The notes: generated by a model not told the origin, from the sequence alone. A stretch of DNA of 64,000 bases from JANLYC01 sp963815445 (GCA_963815445.1 CAWFGV010000011.1:1-64000), one strand, 5' to 3'. Shown: positions 20,806 through 29,513, numbered from the stretch's first letter. Translations and numbers: made by a program.

Positions 20806-21858
20806 TACGAGTCCTCAGTAGCAGAGCAGATCGCCAAGCATGGTTGGACGTCTGGGCCGCGACCGGCCGTGAGCCCTTCGCTCACCCGTTTATGCAGAAG
20901 CGATAGGTGCATCGAGCGATCAGCCGATCGCTCTGGTCATCGAGGTGGATGACGGACTCGCGCTAGTTCCTCTTTTGCTGCGTTCAATTTCGTTGGGTGG
21001 GATCGACGCCCAGGACGCCATATCGCCCTATGGTTATGGCGGCCCGTTCATGCGTGGAGATGTCAACGGCAACCATCTCTTGGCCATCATTGACGGCTGG
21101 GCAAGAGACCTGGGCCTTGCCAGCCTCTTTATACGCCTCTCGTTGGACTTCGAATCGCAGAGCGCACCTGTGTTGCCTGCCGGCCTCAGTATTTGTGATA
21201 CCGGTGACAACGTGATCGTTGACCTGAGCCGGTCCGAAGACGAACTATGGAGTGGCTACGACCGAAAGGTTCGCAAGAATGTCCGAAAGTCGCTCCGAGG
21301 TGGGTGTCAAGTAAGCAAGCACGTGGATGCTTCGCAGCTCGACGCTTTCATGGACGTCTATAGCTCCACGATGGAGCGTCGAGGTGCACGGTCGTGGTAC
21401 CGATTTGGCGAGAACTTCTTCGGTCAACTCGTGGAAGGTCTCATGGGGAGTCTTTCCATTTTTACGGTTGCCGATGACGATGGTGAAGTTGTCTCCGCTG
21501 AGATTGTCTTGGAGAGCGATTCGTGGTTGTACTCGTTCCTGGGTGGCACGAAGGAGTCGGCTTTCCACCTCGCGCCCAACGACTTGCTCAAGCATGAGGT
21601 TGCCGTGCACGGGATCCGGACCGAGCCGGCGTGGGTACGTCCTGGGTGGGGGATACGGTCGTAACGACGGAATCTTCCGGTACAAGCGCTCCTTCGATCC
21701 CGACTGGGGTCCGAACATTTCGCACAGCTCGCTTCATCGGTGACCAACGGCTCTACGACGACTTGGTGGAAGCACGGATCGCCGAGGTGTCCGGCGACCT
21801 AGAAGGAGGGTTCTTTCCTCAGTATCGTGCCGAAGCGGCGTCGCCTCCGGACTTGTGA
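20802..21858 (+). CDS. FemAB/CelD-like GNAT (Acetyltransf_6 type), frameshifted
   Basis: Acyl- or aminoacyl-transferase-like protein of the FemAB/CelD superfamily common at the end of exopolysaccharide loci. GTG 20802 (VIRVLSSRADRQAWLDVWAA). After a frame change near 20890 come YAEAIGASSDQPIAL, ISPYGYGGPFMRGDV, the hallmark KVRKNVRKSLRGG, DVYSSTMERRGARSWYRFGE, and DSWLYSFLGGTKESAFHLAP. Two or more further changes near 21625-21720 precede the tail ending at TGA 21856-21858. Likely modifies an amino sugar of the repeat unit with an acyl group. Donor and acceptor are unknown. Confidence 0.75.
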
Positions 21859-21940
21859 TCGAGCCGTCCCGATCCATCGTTTGGGTTCCAAGAGTGCATC
21901 ATTGCGAGCCAACTTCGTATCCATACGGGACACTAGGTCC

Positions 21941-22873
21941 ATGCTGGTCTCGGAGCACATTGGACAGTTCTTCTTCGAGGGCGCGCGGCTGGAGTACACC
22001 GAGTACGGTGCCGGCGACCGCGTCCTCATCCTCATGCACGGCCAGCTGATGCCGCGTCGCATGCACGACCCGCTCGCCCGGCGCATCGCGTCCGAGGGCT
22101 ACCGCGTCGTCACGCTCGACCTGCTCGGCCACGGCCGCAGCGACCGGCCACGTGACCCGAGGCGCTACTCGATGACGGCGTTCTCCCACCAGGCCGTCGG
22201 GCTGCTGGACCACCTCGGCGTCGAACAGGCCGTCATGGGTGGCACGTCGCTCGGTGCCAACGTCACGCTGGAGGTGGCGAGTCACACACCTCATCGGCTG
22301 CGCGGCATGGTGCTGGAGATGCCGGTTCTCGACAACGCGCTCGAGGCCGGCATCGTCGCGTTCGGGCCGATGCTGTTCTTCGGCCGGGTCACGCCCTGGG
22401 CCGTCACCGCGCTGAGCGCCGTCACCCGCAAGATCCCGCGCGGCCTCGTGCCGTTCTGGGTCGGCATCGCGCTGGACACCATGGACCAGCAGCCGGGCCC
22501 GCTGGCCGCCACCGTCCACGGCATCTTCTTCGGGCAGATCGCCCCCTCGTCGCGCCAGCGCAAGGCCATCGAGGCGCCGGCCATCGTGATCGGCCACCCC
22601 AACGACCCCATCCACCCCGCCGCCGACGCCGCGATGCTGGCCGACGAGCTGCCCAACGCCACGTTCATCGAGGCCGAGTCGATCATCGAGTGGCGCAGCC
22701 GGCCCGACCGCATCACCGGTGAGGTGCTGAGGTTCCTCGACAGCTGCTGGCCGACGGCGGTGAAGAAGACCACCCGGCCCCGGCGTACCGCGGCCAAGCG
22801 CGCTCGACCCGCCACCAAACGCGCGCCCAGGCGCACCGCAACCGACTCCGCCCCAGGCACAATGGAGGGGTGA
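21941..22873 (+). CDS. Alpha/beta hydrolase
   Basis: Intact 310-aa hydrolase starting at ATG 21941. Oxyanion-hole HGQ follows beta 3 (VLILMHGQLMPRRMHD); VTLDLLGHGRSDRP is typical; nucleophile elbow GTSLGAN near residue 105 (Ser); acid candidate in VIGHPNDPIHPAADAAML. The last 45 residues are Lys/Arg/Ala/Thr-rich (KKTTRPRRTAAKRARPATKR), an unusual basic histone-like tail. No clear catalytic His is seen in the usual place (IIEWRSRPDRIT), so activity is uncertain. The TGA overlaps the recO GTG by three bases. GC content rises sharply at this gene compared with the polysaccharide locus. Confidence 0.82.
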   Translation: MLVSEHIGQFFFEGARLEYTEYGAGDRVLILMHGQLMPRRMHDPLARRIASEGYRVVTLDLLGHGRSDRPRDPRRYSMTAFSHQAVGLLDHLGVEQAVMGGTSLGANVTLEVASHTPHRLRGMVLEMPVLDNALEAGIVAFGPMLFFGRVTPWAVTALSAVTRKIPRGLVPFWVGIALDTMDQQPGPLAATVHGIFFGQIAPSSRQRKAIEAPAIVIGHPNDPIHPAADAAMLADELPNATFIEAESIIEWRSRPDRITGEVLRFLDSCWPTAVKKTTRPRRTAAKRARPATKRAPRRTATDSAPGTMEG

Positions 22874-23598
22874 ACCTCTACCGTGACGAGGCCGTCGTCC
22901 TGCGCACGCAGAAGCTGGGCGAGGCCGACCGCATCGTCACGTTCCTGACCCGCCACACCGGCCGGGTCCGCGCCGTCGGCAAGGGCGTACGCCGTACCAA
23001 GTCCAAGTTCGGGTCGCGGCTCGAGCCGTTCATGCACGTCGACGTGCAGTTCGCCCGCGGCCGCACCCTCGACGTGGTCACCCAGGTCGAGACGCTGGCG
23101 CCCTACGGCGAGATCATCGCCAGCGACTACGTCCGCTACACCGCCGGCACCGCGATGCTCGAGACCGCCGAGCGGCTGGTGGCCGAGGAGATGGAGCCGG
23201 CCGTCCAGCAGTACCTGCTGCTCGTCGGCGGCCTGCGGGTGCTGGCCTCGGGGGAGCGCGACCCGGGCCTGGTGCTCGACTCGTTCCTGCTGCGCTCGCT
23301 GGCGATCGCGGGCTATGCGCCGACGTTCGACTCGTGTGCGCGCTGCGGGGCCGAGGGGCCGCACCGCAGCTTCAGCGCGGGTGCGGGCGGCATGCTCTGC
23401 GCGGACTGCCGCATCCCCGGCACCGCCAACCCGACCATCGAGACCGTGGCCCTGCTCGGGGCGTTGCTGGCGGGGGACTGGTCGACGGCCGAGGCGGTCG
23501 AGCTGCGCTACCGCAAGCCCGCCAGCGGGATCGTCGCGGCATACCTGCAGTGGCACCTCGAGCGCAGCCTGCGCTCGCTCGTGCACGTCGAGCGCTAG
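22870..23598 (+). CDS. recO: DNA repair protein RecO
   Basis: Recombination mediator of the RecFOR pathway that loads RecA on SSB-coated DNA. 242 aa. N-terminal OB-fold begins LYRDEAVVLRTQKLGEADRI and KGVRRTKSKFGSRLEPF; the C-terminal helical part carries the zinc-ribbon cysteines CARCGAEGPHRSFS...MLCADCR. Start GTG 22870. Intact. In actinobacteria recO is usually close to uppS; here the two are 10.7 kb apart, separated by an accessory segment. Confidence 0.95.
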   Translation: MNLYRDEAVVLRTQKLGEADRIVTFLTRHTGRVRAVGKGVRRTKSKFGSRLEPFMHVDVQFARGRTLDVVTQVETLAPYGEIIASDYVRYTAGTAMLETAERLVAEEMEPAVQQYLLLVGGLRVLASGERDPGLVLDSFLLRSLAIAGYAPTFDSCARCGAEGPHRSFSAGAGGMLCADCRIPGTANPTIETVALLGALLAGDWSTAEAVELRYRKPASGIVAAYLQWHLERSLRSLVHVER

Positions 23599-23608
23599 GG
23601 CCGCGCGG

Positions 23609-24835
23609 TCACCGGACGCGGAACAGGCGCACCGGGTAGTGGACGGGGTCGATGAGCCGGCCGCGCTGGCGGATCCCGGTCACGGTGACGTTGTAGGTGC
23701 CCCGCGTCGGTGGCCGCTTGAAGTCGAACGTCAGCGTCGTCATCCGGCCGTAGTACATGCTGCGGGTGAGCCGAGCCAGCGCCACCCGGTGACCGGCGCG
23801 GGTGACCCTGACCCGGGCGCCGTTGAGGTCGACGTCGTTCAAGCGGGTCGACGAGAACGACCAGCGCCCCCGTGGCTCGAGGTTGGACGGGAAGTAGCCG
23901 GCGCTGGGCCACCGCATCCAGCGCGGCGTCGGGTTCGACCGGGCCGACTTCGAGACGACGTACAGCGCGTTGAACGTGCCGACGCTCCCGGTGCCCATCT
24001 GCACCTGGCTCGGGTCCAGGATCCAGCTGCGGTGCCCCACCGGGCGGTTGCTGTCGCCCGGGTCGGTCATGTACAGGCCGACCGTGTCGGAGGGGGCGCT
24101 GCCGTACGCGAGGTTGGAGTGGCCGGCGGCGCGTGAGCCGACCCGGGTCCAGCATTGGCTCGACCGCGGCGGGAAGTGGTTGAGGTAGCCGAGGTGGTAC
24201 TCGATGAGCGCTGCGGCCGCCGCCCGTTCGGACAGCAGCGCGCTCTGCTTCACCGGCGCCACTCCGGCCAGGGACCGCATGAAGTTGACCTGGGTGATCT
24301 GCCGCGCCCGCTGCCGGGCGTATCCCTTGCCGTACACGACCCTGCAGGGGCGGTCGCGGCGCGGGACGAACAGGCGCTGGCCGACCAGCAGCGGCCGGTA
24401 GCGGGTCACGTATGCCGAGCGCACGGCAGCCCGGCTGGAGGTCTTGACGGCGTTCGCGGCACGACCCGCGGTGCCACCGGACGACATCGTGACGTCGCCG
24501 ACGTCGACGGCCTGTCCGGCGGTCAGCGGCACGGGCGCGAGGGTCCTCGCCCGCAGCTGGCCGTACGCGACGTCGACCAGGTGGACGACCACGGACTCCG
24601 ACACGTCGGTGATCGTCAGCGTGAACCGGCCCTGACCGCCGGTGGCGGCCTCGGCGATCACACCGGTGGAGTTGGTCGCCTCGACCCGGAGGGCGTTCAC
24701 CGGAGTCCCGTCCCCGTCGAGCACGCGGCCGGTGATGGTGGCGGTCGCGGTGCCCGCTGACGCCGGCACGGTGATCTCCGCGGCCGCCATACACAGCAGC
24801 ATGGCGGTCACCAGCAAGCTGTGGAGGAGGCGCAT
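23609..24835 (-). CDS. Secreted CAP (SCP/PR1)-domain protein with N-terminal Ig-like domain
   Basis: ATG 24835 gives MRLLHSLLVTAMLLCMAAAE, a good Sec signal peptide cleaved near PASAG. Residues about 30-120 form a carboxypeptidase-regulatory-like beta-sandwich (ATITGRVLDGDGTPVNALRV). Residues about 180-330 contain a CAP domain: QVNFMRSLAGVAPVKQSALL, AAALIEYHLGYLNHFPP, RSSQCWTRVG, HSNLAYGSAPSDTVGLYMTD and GHRSWILDPSQVQMGTGS. The C-terminal 90 residues look like another beta domain. About 408 aa, intact, convergent with recO (10 bases apart). Cell-wall or extracellular role; the ligand is unknown. Confidence 0.82.
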   Translation of the reverse strand: MRLLHSLLVTAMLLCMAAAEITVPASAGTATATITGRVLDGDGTPVNALRVEATNSTGVIAEAATGGQGRFTLTITDVSESVVVHLVDVAYGQLRARTLAPVPLTAGQAVDVGDVTMSSGGTAGRAANAVKTSSRAAVRSAYVTRYRPLLVGQRLFVPRRDRPCRVVYGKGYARQRARQITQVNFMRSLAGVAPVKQSALLSERAAAAALIEYHLGYLNHFPPRSSQCWTRVGSRAAGHSNLAYGSAPSDTVGLYMTDPGDSNRPVGHRSWILDPSQVQMGTGSVGTFNALYVVSKSARSNPTPRWMRWPSAGYFPSNLEPRGRWSFSSTRLNDVDLNGARVRVTRAGHRVALARLTRSMYYGRMTTLTFDFKRPPTRGTYNVTVTGIRQRGRLIDPVHYPVRLFRVR

Positions 24836-25001
24836 TCGGCCACGATATGGGCCGGGCGGGTCGCCTCGTGGCGAAATCGGGTGGAGCCTGCCCGGAAGTA
24901 CCATGTCGCCTCGCCACCAGGCATTCGCGCGCCCCTTGCGACGTACAGAGTCCCCGTGGACGGTTCCCCTGCGCGGACTCGAAGATTGCTCAGTGGTTTC
25001 A

Positions 25002-25027
25002 TGTCGAGAAGCGCTGACCGGCTCCGC
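25002..25027 (+). promoter_or_regulatory. Possible ECF42-type promoter
   Basis: TGTCGA at 25002-25007, followed 16-17 bases later by CCGCT, about 55 bases upstream of the YCII gene. The -35 resembles the TGTCGA element reported for ECF42 targets; the -10 is a weak match. Inferred from position next to the ECF42 gene. Confidence 0.35.
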
Positions 25028-25079
25028 TCACCAGGTGAAGGCCACGACAGACGCGGCCCATGACACACAGGAGACCACC

Positions 25080-25499
25080 ATGCCGAAGTACCTGCTGCTC
25101 AAGCACTACCGCGGCGGCCCGGAGCCGCACCACCCCTTCCCTCCGATGGACCAGTGGGCCCCCGAGGACGTGGAGGCGCACATGGCCTTCCTCCACCACG
25201 TGAGCGACCTGCTCGAGGAGAAGGGCGAGCTCGTCGACGCGCAGGCACTCACGCCGGCGCGTACCTGGGTGCGCTACGGCGGCCCGGACGCCGCGCCCGT
25301 CACCACCGACGGCCCGCTGCCCGAGACCAGCGATCTCGCAGCCGGCTGGTACATGATCGACGTCGAGTCGTACGAGCGCGCGCTCGAGCTCGCGGCGTAC
25401 GTCTCCGCCGGGCCTGGCCCGGGCGGCAAGCCGATGTTTGAGTGGATCGACGTCCGGGAGGTCATGTCCGAGGAGCCCCCGGCGACCGACCCGGCGTGA
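25080..25499 (+). CDS. YCII-related (DGPF) protein
   Basis: Dimeric alpha-beta barrel protein of 139 aa, ATG 25080 behind CAGGAGACC. MPKYLLLKHYRGGPEPHHPF, an HMAFLHHVSDLLEEKGELVD helix, the family signature TTDGPLPETSDLAAGWYMID and ERALELAAYVSAGPGPGGKP. DGPF proteins are the conserved genetic partner of ECF42 sigma factors; their biochemical role is not established. The stop overlaps the sigma-factor start (TGATG), so the two are coupled. Confidence 0.9.
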   Translation: MPKYLLLKHYRGGPEPHHPFPPMDQWAPEDVEAHMAFLHHVSDLLEEKGELVDAQALTPARTWVRYGGPDAAPVTTDGPLPETSDLAAGWYMIDVESYERALELAAYVSAGPGPGGKPMFEWIDVREVMSEEPPATDPA

Positions 25500-26710
25500 T
25501 GGACGAGCCGACGCGAGGGCTGGACGAGGGCGCGCTGCGTGCCCTCGTCCCGCGGGTGCTCGCAGGGCTGGTCCGGCGAGGGGAGGACTTCGACGCCGCC
25601 GAGGACGCGCTGCAGGAGGCGCTGCTGGAGGCGCTGCGGGTCTGGCCCGAGCATCCGCCGCGCGACCCGCGTGCGTGGCTGATCACGGTGGCGACCCGTC
25701 GGCTCGTCGACGTACGCCGCAGCGAGGTCGCCCGTGACCGCCGCCAGGAGCAGACGTACGCCGAGCCGCGGGCGGTCGCCACCGAGGAGGGCGACGACAC
25801 CCTCTTCCTGCTCTTCTGCTGCTGCCACCCCGAGCTGACACCCGCATCCCAGGTGGCGCTGACCCTGCGTGCGGTCGGCGGCCTCACGACCCGCGAGATC
25901 GCCGACGCCTTCTACGTCCCGGAGGCGACGATGGCGCAGCGGATCAGCCGGGCCAAACGCGCCCTGCAGGGGCACCGCCTGGACCAGCCCGGCGACGTCG
26001 CCGTCGTGCTGCGCGTGCTCTACCTCGTCTACACCGCCGGCCACGCGGGCCGGGTCGACCTGGCCGGAGAGGCGATCCGGCTCGCTCGCCAGCTCACCCT
26101 CGCCACCGAGGAACCGGAGGCGCGCGGGCTGCTCGCGCTGATGCTCCTGAACCACGCGCGCCTCCCGGCGCGGGTCGACCCCGAGGGCCGGATCGTCACC
26201 CTCGACCGGCAGGACCGCGGGTTGTGGGACCGGCGCGAGATCGCCGAGGGCGTGCGCGTCCTGCAGTCGGCGCTGGCCATGCAGACGGAGAGTCAGCGCC
26301 CCGGCCGCTACCAGGTCGAGGCCGCCATCGCCGCCGTGCACGACGACGCGGCCAGCGCTGAGGAGACCGACTGGCCGCAGATCCTCGCCTGGTACGACGA
26401 CCTCGTCTCCCTCACCGACGACCCGGTGCACCAGGACCCGGCCGCGGTGCTCGGGCGTGCGGTCGCCGTCGGCCACGCCCTCGGCGCCGCGGCCGGGCTG
26501 CGCGAGACCGACCGGCTGCGTGACGTGATCGGCGATCGGCACCGCTGGCACGCCGTCCGCGGCCACCTGTACGAGCTGGGCGACGACCTGTCTGCCGCCG
26601 CCGCGTCGTACGCTGATGCCGCCCGCCTGGCCACCAACGTCGCGGAGCGCGACCACCTCGTCCGCCAGGCCGCCCGCGCGGGCCGCCGCGCCAAGGAGGA
26701 GCAGTTGTGA
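25499..26710 (+). CDS. ECF42-family RNA polymerase sigma factor with C-terminal TPR-like extension
   Basis: 403 aa, ATG 25499 overlapping the preceding stop. Sigma region 2 about residues 20-80 (AEDALQEALLEALRVWPEHP, DPRAWLITVATRRLVDVRR), region 4 about 110-170 (CCCHPELTPASQVALTLRAV, TTREIADAFYVPEATMAQRI). The LLFCCCHPEL segment and the long helical C-terminal domain with degenerate repeats (YQVEAAIAAVHDDAASAEET, LYELGDDLSAAAASYADAAR) are typical of ECF42. No anti-sigma gene is adjacent, as expected for this group. Confidence 0.92.
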   Translation: MDEPTRGLDEGALRALVPRVLAGLVRRGEDFDAAEDALQEALLEALRVWPEHPPRDPRAWLITVATRRLVDVRRSEVARDRRQEQTYAEPRAVATEEGDDTLFLLFCCCHPELTPASQVALTLRAVGGLTTREIADAFYVPEATMAQRISRAKRALQGHRLDQPGDVAVVLRVLYLVYTAGHAGRVDLAGEAIRLARQLTLATEEPEARGLLALMLLNHARLPARVDPEGRIVTLDRQDRGLWDRREIAEGVRVLQSALAMQTESQRPGRYQVEAAIAAVHDDAASAEETDWPQILAWYDDLVSLTDDPVHQDPAAVLGRAVAVGHALGAAAGLRETDRLRDVIGDRHRWHAVRGHLYELGDDLSAAAASYADAARLATNVAERDHLVRQAARAGRRAKEEQL

Positions 26711-27348
26711 ATCACGTGATGGAGATCCAGGCCAGAACCGCAGCCAACCGCCGTGTGTTGGCTGACTTCTTCGATGGCCTCGATGACGACCAGCTCCAGA
26801 CGCGCAGCCTGTGCGACGCCTGGACCGTGCGTGAAGTCCTCGGTCACCTGGTGATGCCATTGGCCGGCAGCGTAGGTGGGTTTCTGCGGCAGGTCGTCCG
26901 GGCGCGCGGCTCGCTCAACCGCGCCAGCGAGGCGGTCGCGGCCGAGCTGTCGCAACGGCCCGTCAACGAACTCACCGCGCTGCTGCGAGACATGGCCGAT
27001 GAACACGGCAAAGCTCCAGGTGTGGGACCGATGGGGCCGATGACGGACGGATGCGTGCACCTGCGTGACTGCGCCCGGCCGCTTGGCCTCGCCGACGACG
27101 TGAGCGTCGACGACTGGCGGATGGTGTTGGACTGGCTGCCCTCAGGCGTCCCCGGGCTGGTTCCGAAGCGCCGTCTCGAGGGCCTGGCATTGGTGGCGAC
27201 CGACCAGGAGTGGTCATGGGGGGCTGGAGCCGACGTCACTGGGCCGAGCGAAGCGCTGGCGTTGGCCGTGACCGGGCGCTCGGTGGCGCTCAACGATCTC
27301 GGCGGGCCTGGCGTCGACCTCCTCGGGCAGCGACTGCGCGGCCGCTAG
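26707..27348 (+). CDS. Maleylpyruvate isomerase-family (mycothiol-dependent/DinB-like) protein
   Basis: 213 aa, GTG 26707 overlapping the sigma-factor stop by four bases. N-terminal four-helix domain with IQARTAANRRVLADFFDGLD, DAWTVREVLGHLVMPL (first His) and VHLRDCARPLGLADDV (H..D segment), the metal-ligand pattern of MDMPI/DinB_2 proteins. The C-terminal WSWGAGADVTGPSEALALAV is the usual second small domain. Probably a mycothiol- or metal-dependent enzyme; substrate unknown. Position suggests co-transcription with the ECF42 pair. Confidence 0.78.
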   Translation: MNHVMEIQARTAANRRVLADFFDGLDDDQLQTRSLCDAWTVREVLGHLVMPLAGSVGGFLRQVVRARGSLNRASEAVAAELSQRPVNELTALLRDMADEHGKAPGVGPMGPMTDGCVHLRDCARPLGLADDVSVDDWRMVLDWLPSGVPGLVPKRRLEGLALVATDQEWSWGAGADVTGPSEALALAVTGRSVALNDLGGPGVDLLGQRLRGR

Positions 27349-27518
27349 CCGAAGGGTGACCGCCGCCGTGGAGCGTGACGGGGCTCGACCGCGCTTGCCG
27401 AGGTCCCGGGTCCACCCTCAGGAGGTTCGCCGTTCTGCTCTGGCGGGACAATCCTGGATTCCCACGCGAGCGCCGATCCGGCTGTGGCGAAGCTCGGCTT
27501 GGTGGACCGGGCGATCAC

Positions 27519-28595
27519 CTACGAAGCTGTGGCCGGTTTCCCCGTTGAAATCAGCCAGGCGCTATCGGTGGGGACGATGGCATTGTCATAGCCGCCGACG
27601 ACAAGTAGCGAGTTGCCGCCTACCGGACTGGCGGTCACGAAAGACCGTCGGCCCATGTGCGGCCGTCGGAGTGCTGTGATCTCGTTGGATCGGGGGTCAT
27701 AGATGTCGACGACGTCGCCTCCGGCGATAGCGACGCGCCCGTCGTCCAGGGGCACGACGGCACCGTCGAGTTTGTACTCGCCTTCGGAGAGGCCTGGTCC
27801 GTACGTCGACCGACCGGTTCGCAGAGACAGTATCTCGGTGCTTGCCAGCTTTTCCCGGCCTTCGGTCGACGACGCGCCACCGACGACCAGGACCCGCTGC
27901 GCTGACAAGACGGCCGCGCCGAGCTTGACCCGCGGAGTCAAGAGATCCGGCCCGGGCGCCCATGTGCCGTCCGTGAGCACGTCGGTCGTAGCGAGTGCGC
28001 TGCCGGACTCCGTTCCGCCGATGAGCACGACCTGGTCCTCGACCAGCGTCGCGGTTTGGCCCGCACGAGGTTGGCTCATGCGTGGTCCGGCCGCGAACCG
28101 GCCGGTCTGCGGGTCGTACAGCTCGGTCGTAGCCAGGGCGACGCCGCTGCCATCGACGCCACCGGCGATGAGGACTCGCCCGTCTGCCATGACGGTCGCG
28201 GTCTGGTCGGCGCGCGCGGTGGTCATCATGCCGCCGGGCACGAAGTGGTTGGCCCTCGGGTCGTACAGCTGTGTGCTGTTGGTCGCCGGTTGCCCTTCGC
28301 CGGGGTAGCCGCCTGTCAGCAGAACCCGCCCGTCCTTCAACAACGTCGCGGTCCCACTCGCGGTCGGCTGCAGCATCAAGGGGCCAACGGAGAAGGCGCG
28401 CTGCAGCGGGTCAAACAGTTCCGACCGGCGGCCCTGCTCGAAACCGCCACAGCCCGGCGCCGTGCATCCCCCCGTCAACAGCACCCGCCCGTCGTCCAAC
28501 GTGGTTGCGTGGTGAACAGCGCGGGGCGCGGCCAACCTCACACGACACCGACGGACGCGTTGGCGCGCGGGACGTACACCGGCACAGTCACGCAC
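27519..28595 (-). CDS. Kelch-repeat protein, N-terminus probably missing
   Basis: Six or so Kelch-type repeats of about 50 residues, each with DGRVLLTGG or a variant followed by ELYDP or similar: VLLTGGCTAPGCGGFEQGR, VLLTGGYPGEGQPATNSTQL, VLIAGGVDGSGVALATTELY, VVLIGGTESGSALATTDV, VAIAGGDVVDIYDPRSN, SLLVVGGYDNAIV. This folds as a beta-propeller, usually secreted in bacteria, yet the first 30 residues (Arg-rich) contain no signal peptide. The real start is probably displaced by a frame change near 28540-28595. About 170 bases of unassigned sequence (27349-27518) follow its stop. Confidence 0.7.
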   Translation of the reverse strand: MRDCAGVRPARQRVRRCRVRLAAPRAVHHATTLDDGRVLLTGGCTAPGCGGFEQGRRSELFDPLQRAFSVGPLMLQPTASGTATLLKDGRVLLTGGYPGEGQPATNSTQLYDPRANHFVPGGMMTTARADQTATVMADGRVLIAGGVDGSGVALATTELYDPQTGRFAAGPRMSQPRAGQTATLVEDQVVLIGGTESGSALATTDVLTDGTWAPGPDLLTPRVKLGAAVLSAQRVLVVGGASSTEGREKLASTEILSLRTGRSTYGPGLSEGEYKLDGAVVPLDDGRVAIAGGDVVDIYDPRSNEITALRRPHMGRRSFVTASPVGGNSLLVVGGYDNAIVPTDSAWLISTGKPATAS

Positions 28596-28642
28596 ACCAC
28601 GCCAGTAGGGTCGAGAGACCCGGAGTACTCAGGAGGCCTGCC

Positions 28643-28918
28643 ATGATCGCTCGCGTTGCCGTATGGGAACCGATGCCCGATGACGATCGTCAATGGGTCA
28701 TCGATGCGGCCAGGACGGTGCCCGGCGTGCTCGATGCCTACCACCTGGTCGACCCACAGACAGGTAACGGCCTGTCCATCGCCTTCTTCGAGGACAACGT
28801 GAACGTCGCAGAGGTCAAGGCTGCAATCTCGAAGAAAGCCGGCGAGATCGGCTGGAACGACGTACCCCGACCAGCCCCGAAGGGCGAAACGATCTATCGC
28901 GTCTTGCGGCGAGGATAG
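28643..28918 (+). CDS. Small dimeric alpha-beta barrel-type protein
   Basis: 91 aa, ATG 28643 with a near-perfect ribosome site (AGGAGG at 28631-28636). MIARVAVWEPMPDDDRQWVI, then VPGVLDAYHLVDPQTGNGLS and IAFFEDNVNVAEVKAAISKK have the beta-alpha-beta rhythm of ABM/YCII-like proteins. Intact; function not recognised. Confidence 0.7.
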   Translation: MIARVAVWEPMPDDDRQWVIDAARTVPGVLDAYHLVDPQTGNGLSIAFFEDNVNVAEVKAAISKKAGEIGWNDVPRPAPKGETIYRVLRRG

Positions 28919-28955
28919 GCGATCTGCGCACTCCTCGGGCCTTGCGACGGGAGGG

Positions 28956-29513
28956 TCACTGGCCCGTGCGGCCGTCGATGCACTCGCGCAGCAGGTCGGC
29001 GTGGCCGCAGTGACGGGCGTACTCCTCGATCATGTGCACGATGACTCCGCGCGCTTGCCACGGCTCACCCGGGATGAAGGTCTCGCCGAGGTCGTCGTAA
29101 CGTGCATAGACCTCGCGCGCGTGCGCCACCTCGCGTCGCCACGACTCCCACGCATCCGTCACGCACTCGTCGGTCCCGACCGCAGCATCGAAGTCGAGGT
29201 CGGGGTCTTCCTCGGTGAAGTAGAGGTGAGCGAGGTCCGTCCGCCCCGCAAGCGTGCGCCGGAACCAATGGTGCTCAATCTTGGCCAGGTGCCGAACCAG
29301 CCCCAGGAGGCTCATCGTGCTCGGCGGGACCGACCGGGTGGCCAGCTGCTCCGGGGAAAGGCCATCGCACTTCATCTCGAAGGTCATCCGGTAGCGGTCG
29401 AGGTACTGACGCAGAGTCGTCATCTCGTTCCCGGGTAGTTCGCCCGTGTTGCGCGGGTCGCTTGCTGGGTCGACCCAGAAGGCGCGGCGGGTGGCTGCAG
29501 ATTGCTCGGTCAT
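28956..29513 (-). CDS. DinB-family protein (DUF664)
   Basis: 185 aa from ATG 29513 (MTEQSAATRRAFWVDPASDP). Four-helix DinB fold: LRQYLDRYRMTFEMKCDGLS, MSLLGLVRHLAKIEHHWFRR with His ligands, and IVHMIEEYARHCGHADLLRE with the third ligand. Members are metal-binding putative hydrolases or thiol transferases, often in mycothiol-producing bacteria. Intact. Convergent with the preceding small gene; divergent from the MDMPI gene at 29636. Confidence 0.85.
   Translation of the reverse strand: MTEQSAATRRAFWVDPASDPRNTGELPGNEMTTLRQYLDRYRMTFEMKCDGLSPEQLATRSVPPSTMSLLGLVRHLAKIEHHWFRRTLAGRTDLAHLYFTEEDPDLDFDAAVGTDECVTDAWESWRREVAHAREVYARYDDLGETFIPGEPWQARGVIVHMIEEYARHCGHADLLRECIDGRTGQ

Noticed and set aside
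22291..23586. 431-codon minus-strand frame over recO
   Set aside because: Shadow of recO and the hydrolase; recO has clear motifs and a zinc ribbon.
23595..24917. 440-codon minus-strand frame, out of phase with the CAP-domain gene
   Set aside because: Same strand but different frame; Arg/Gly/Pro-rich without a signal peptide or domain, while the neighbouring frame encodes a signal peptide and CAP domain.
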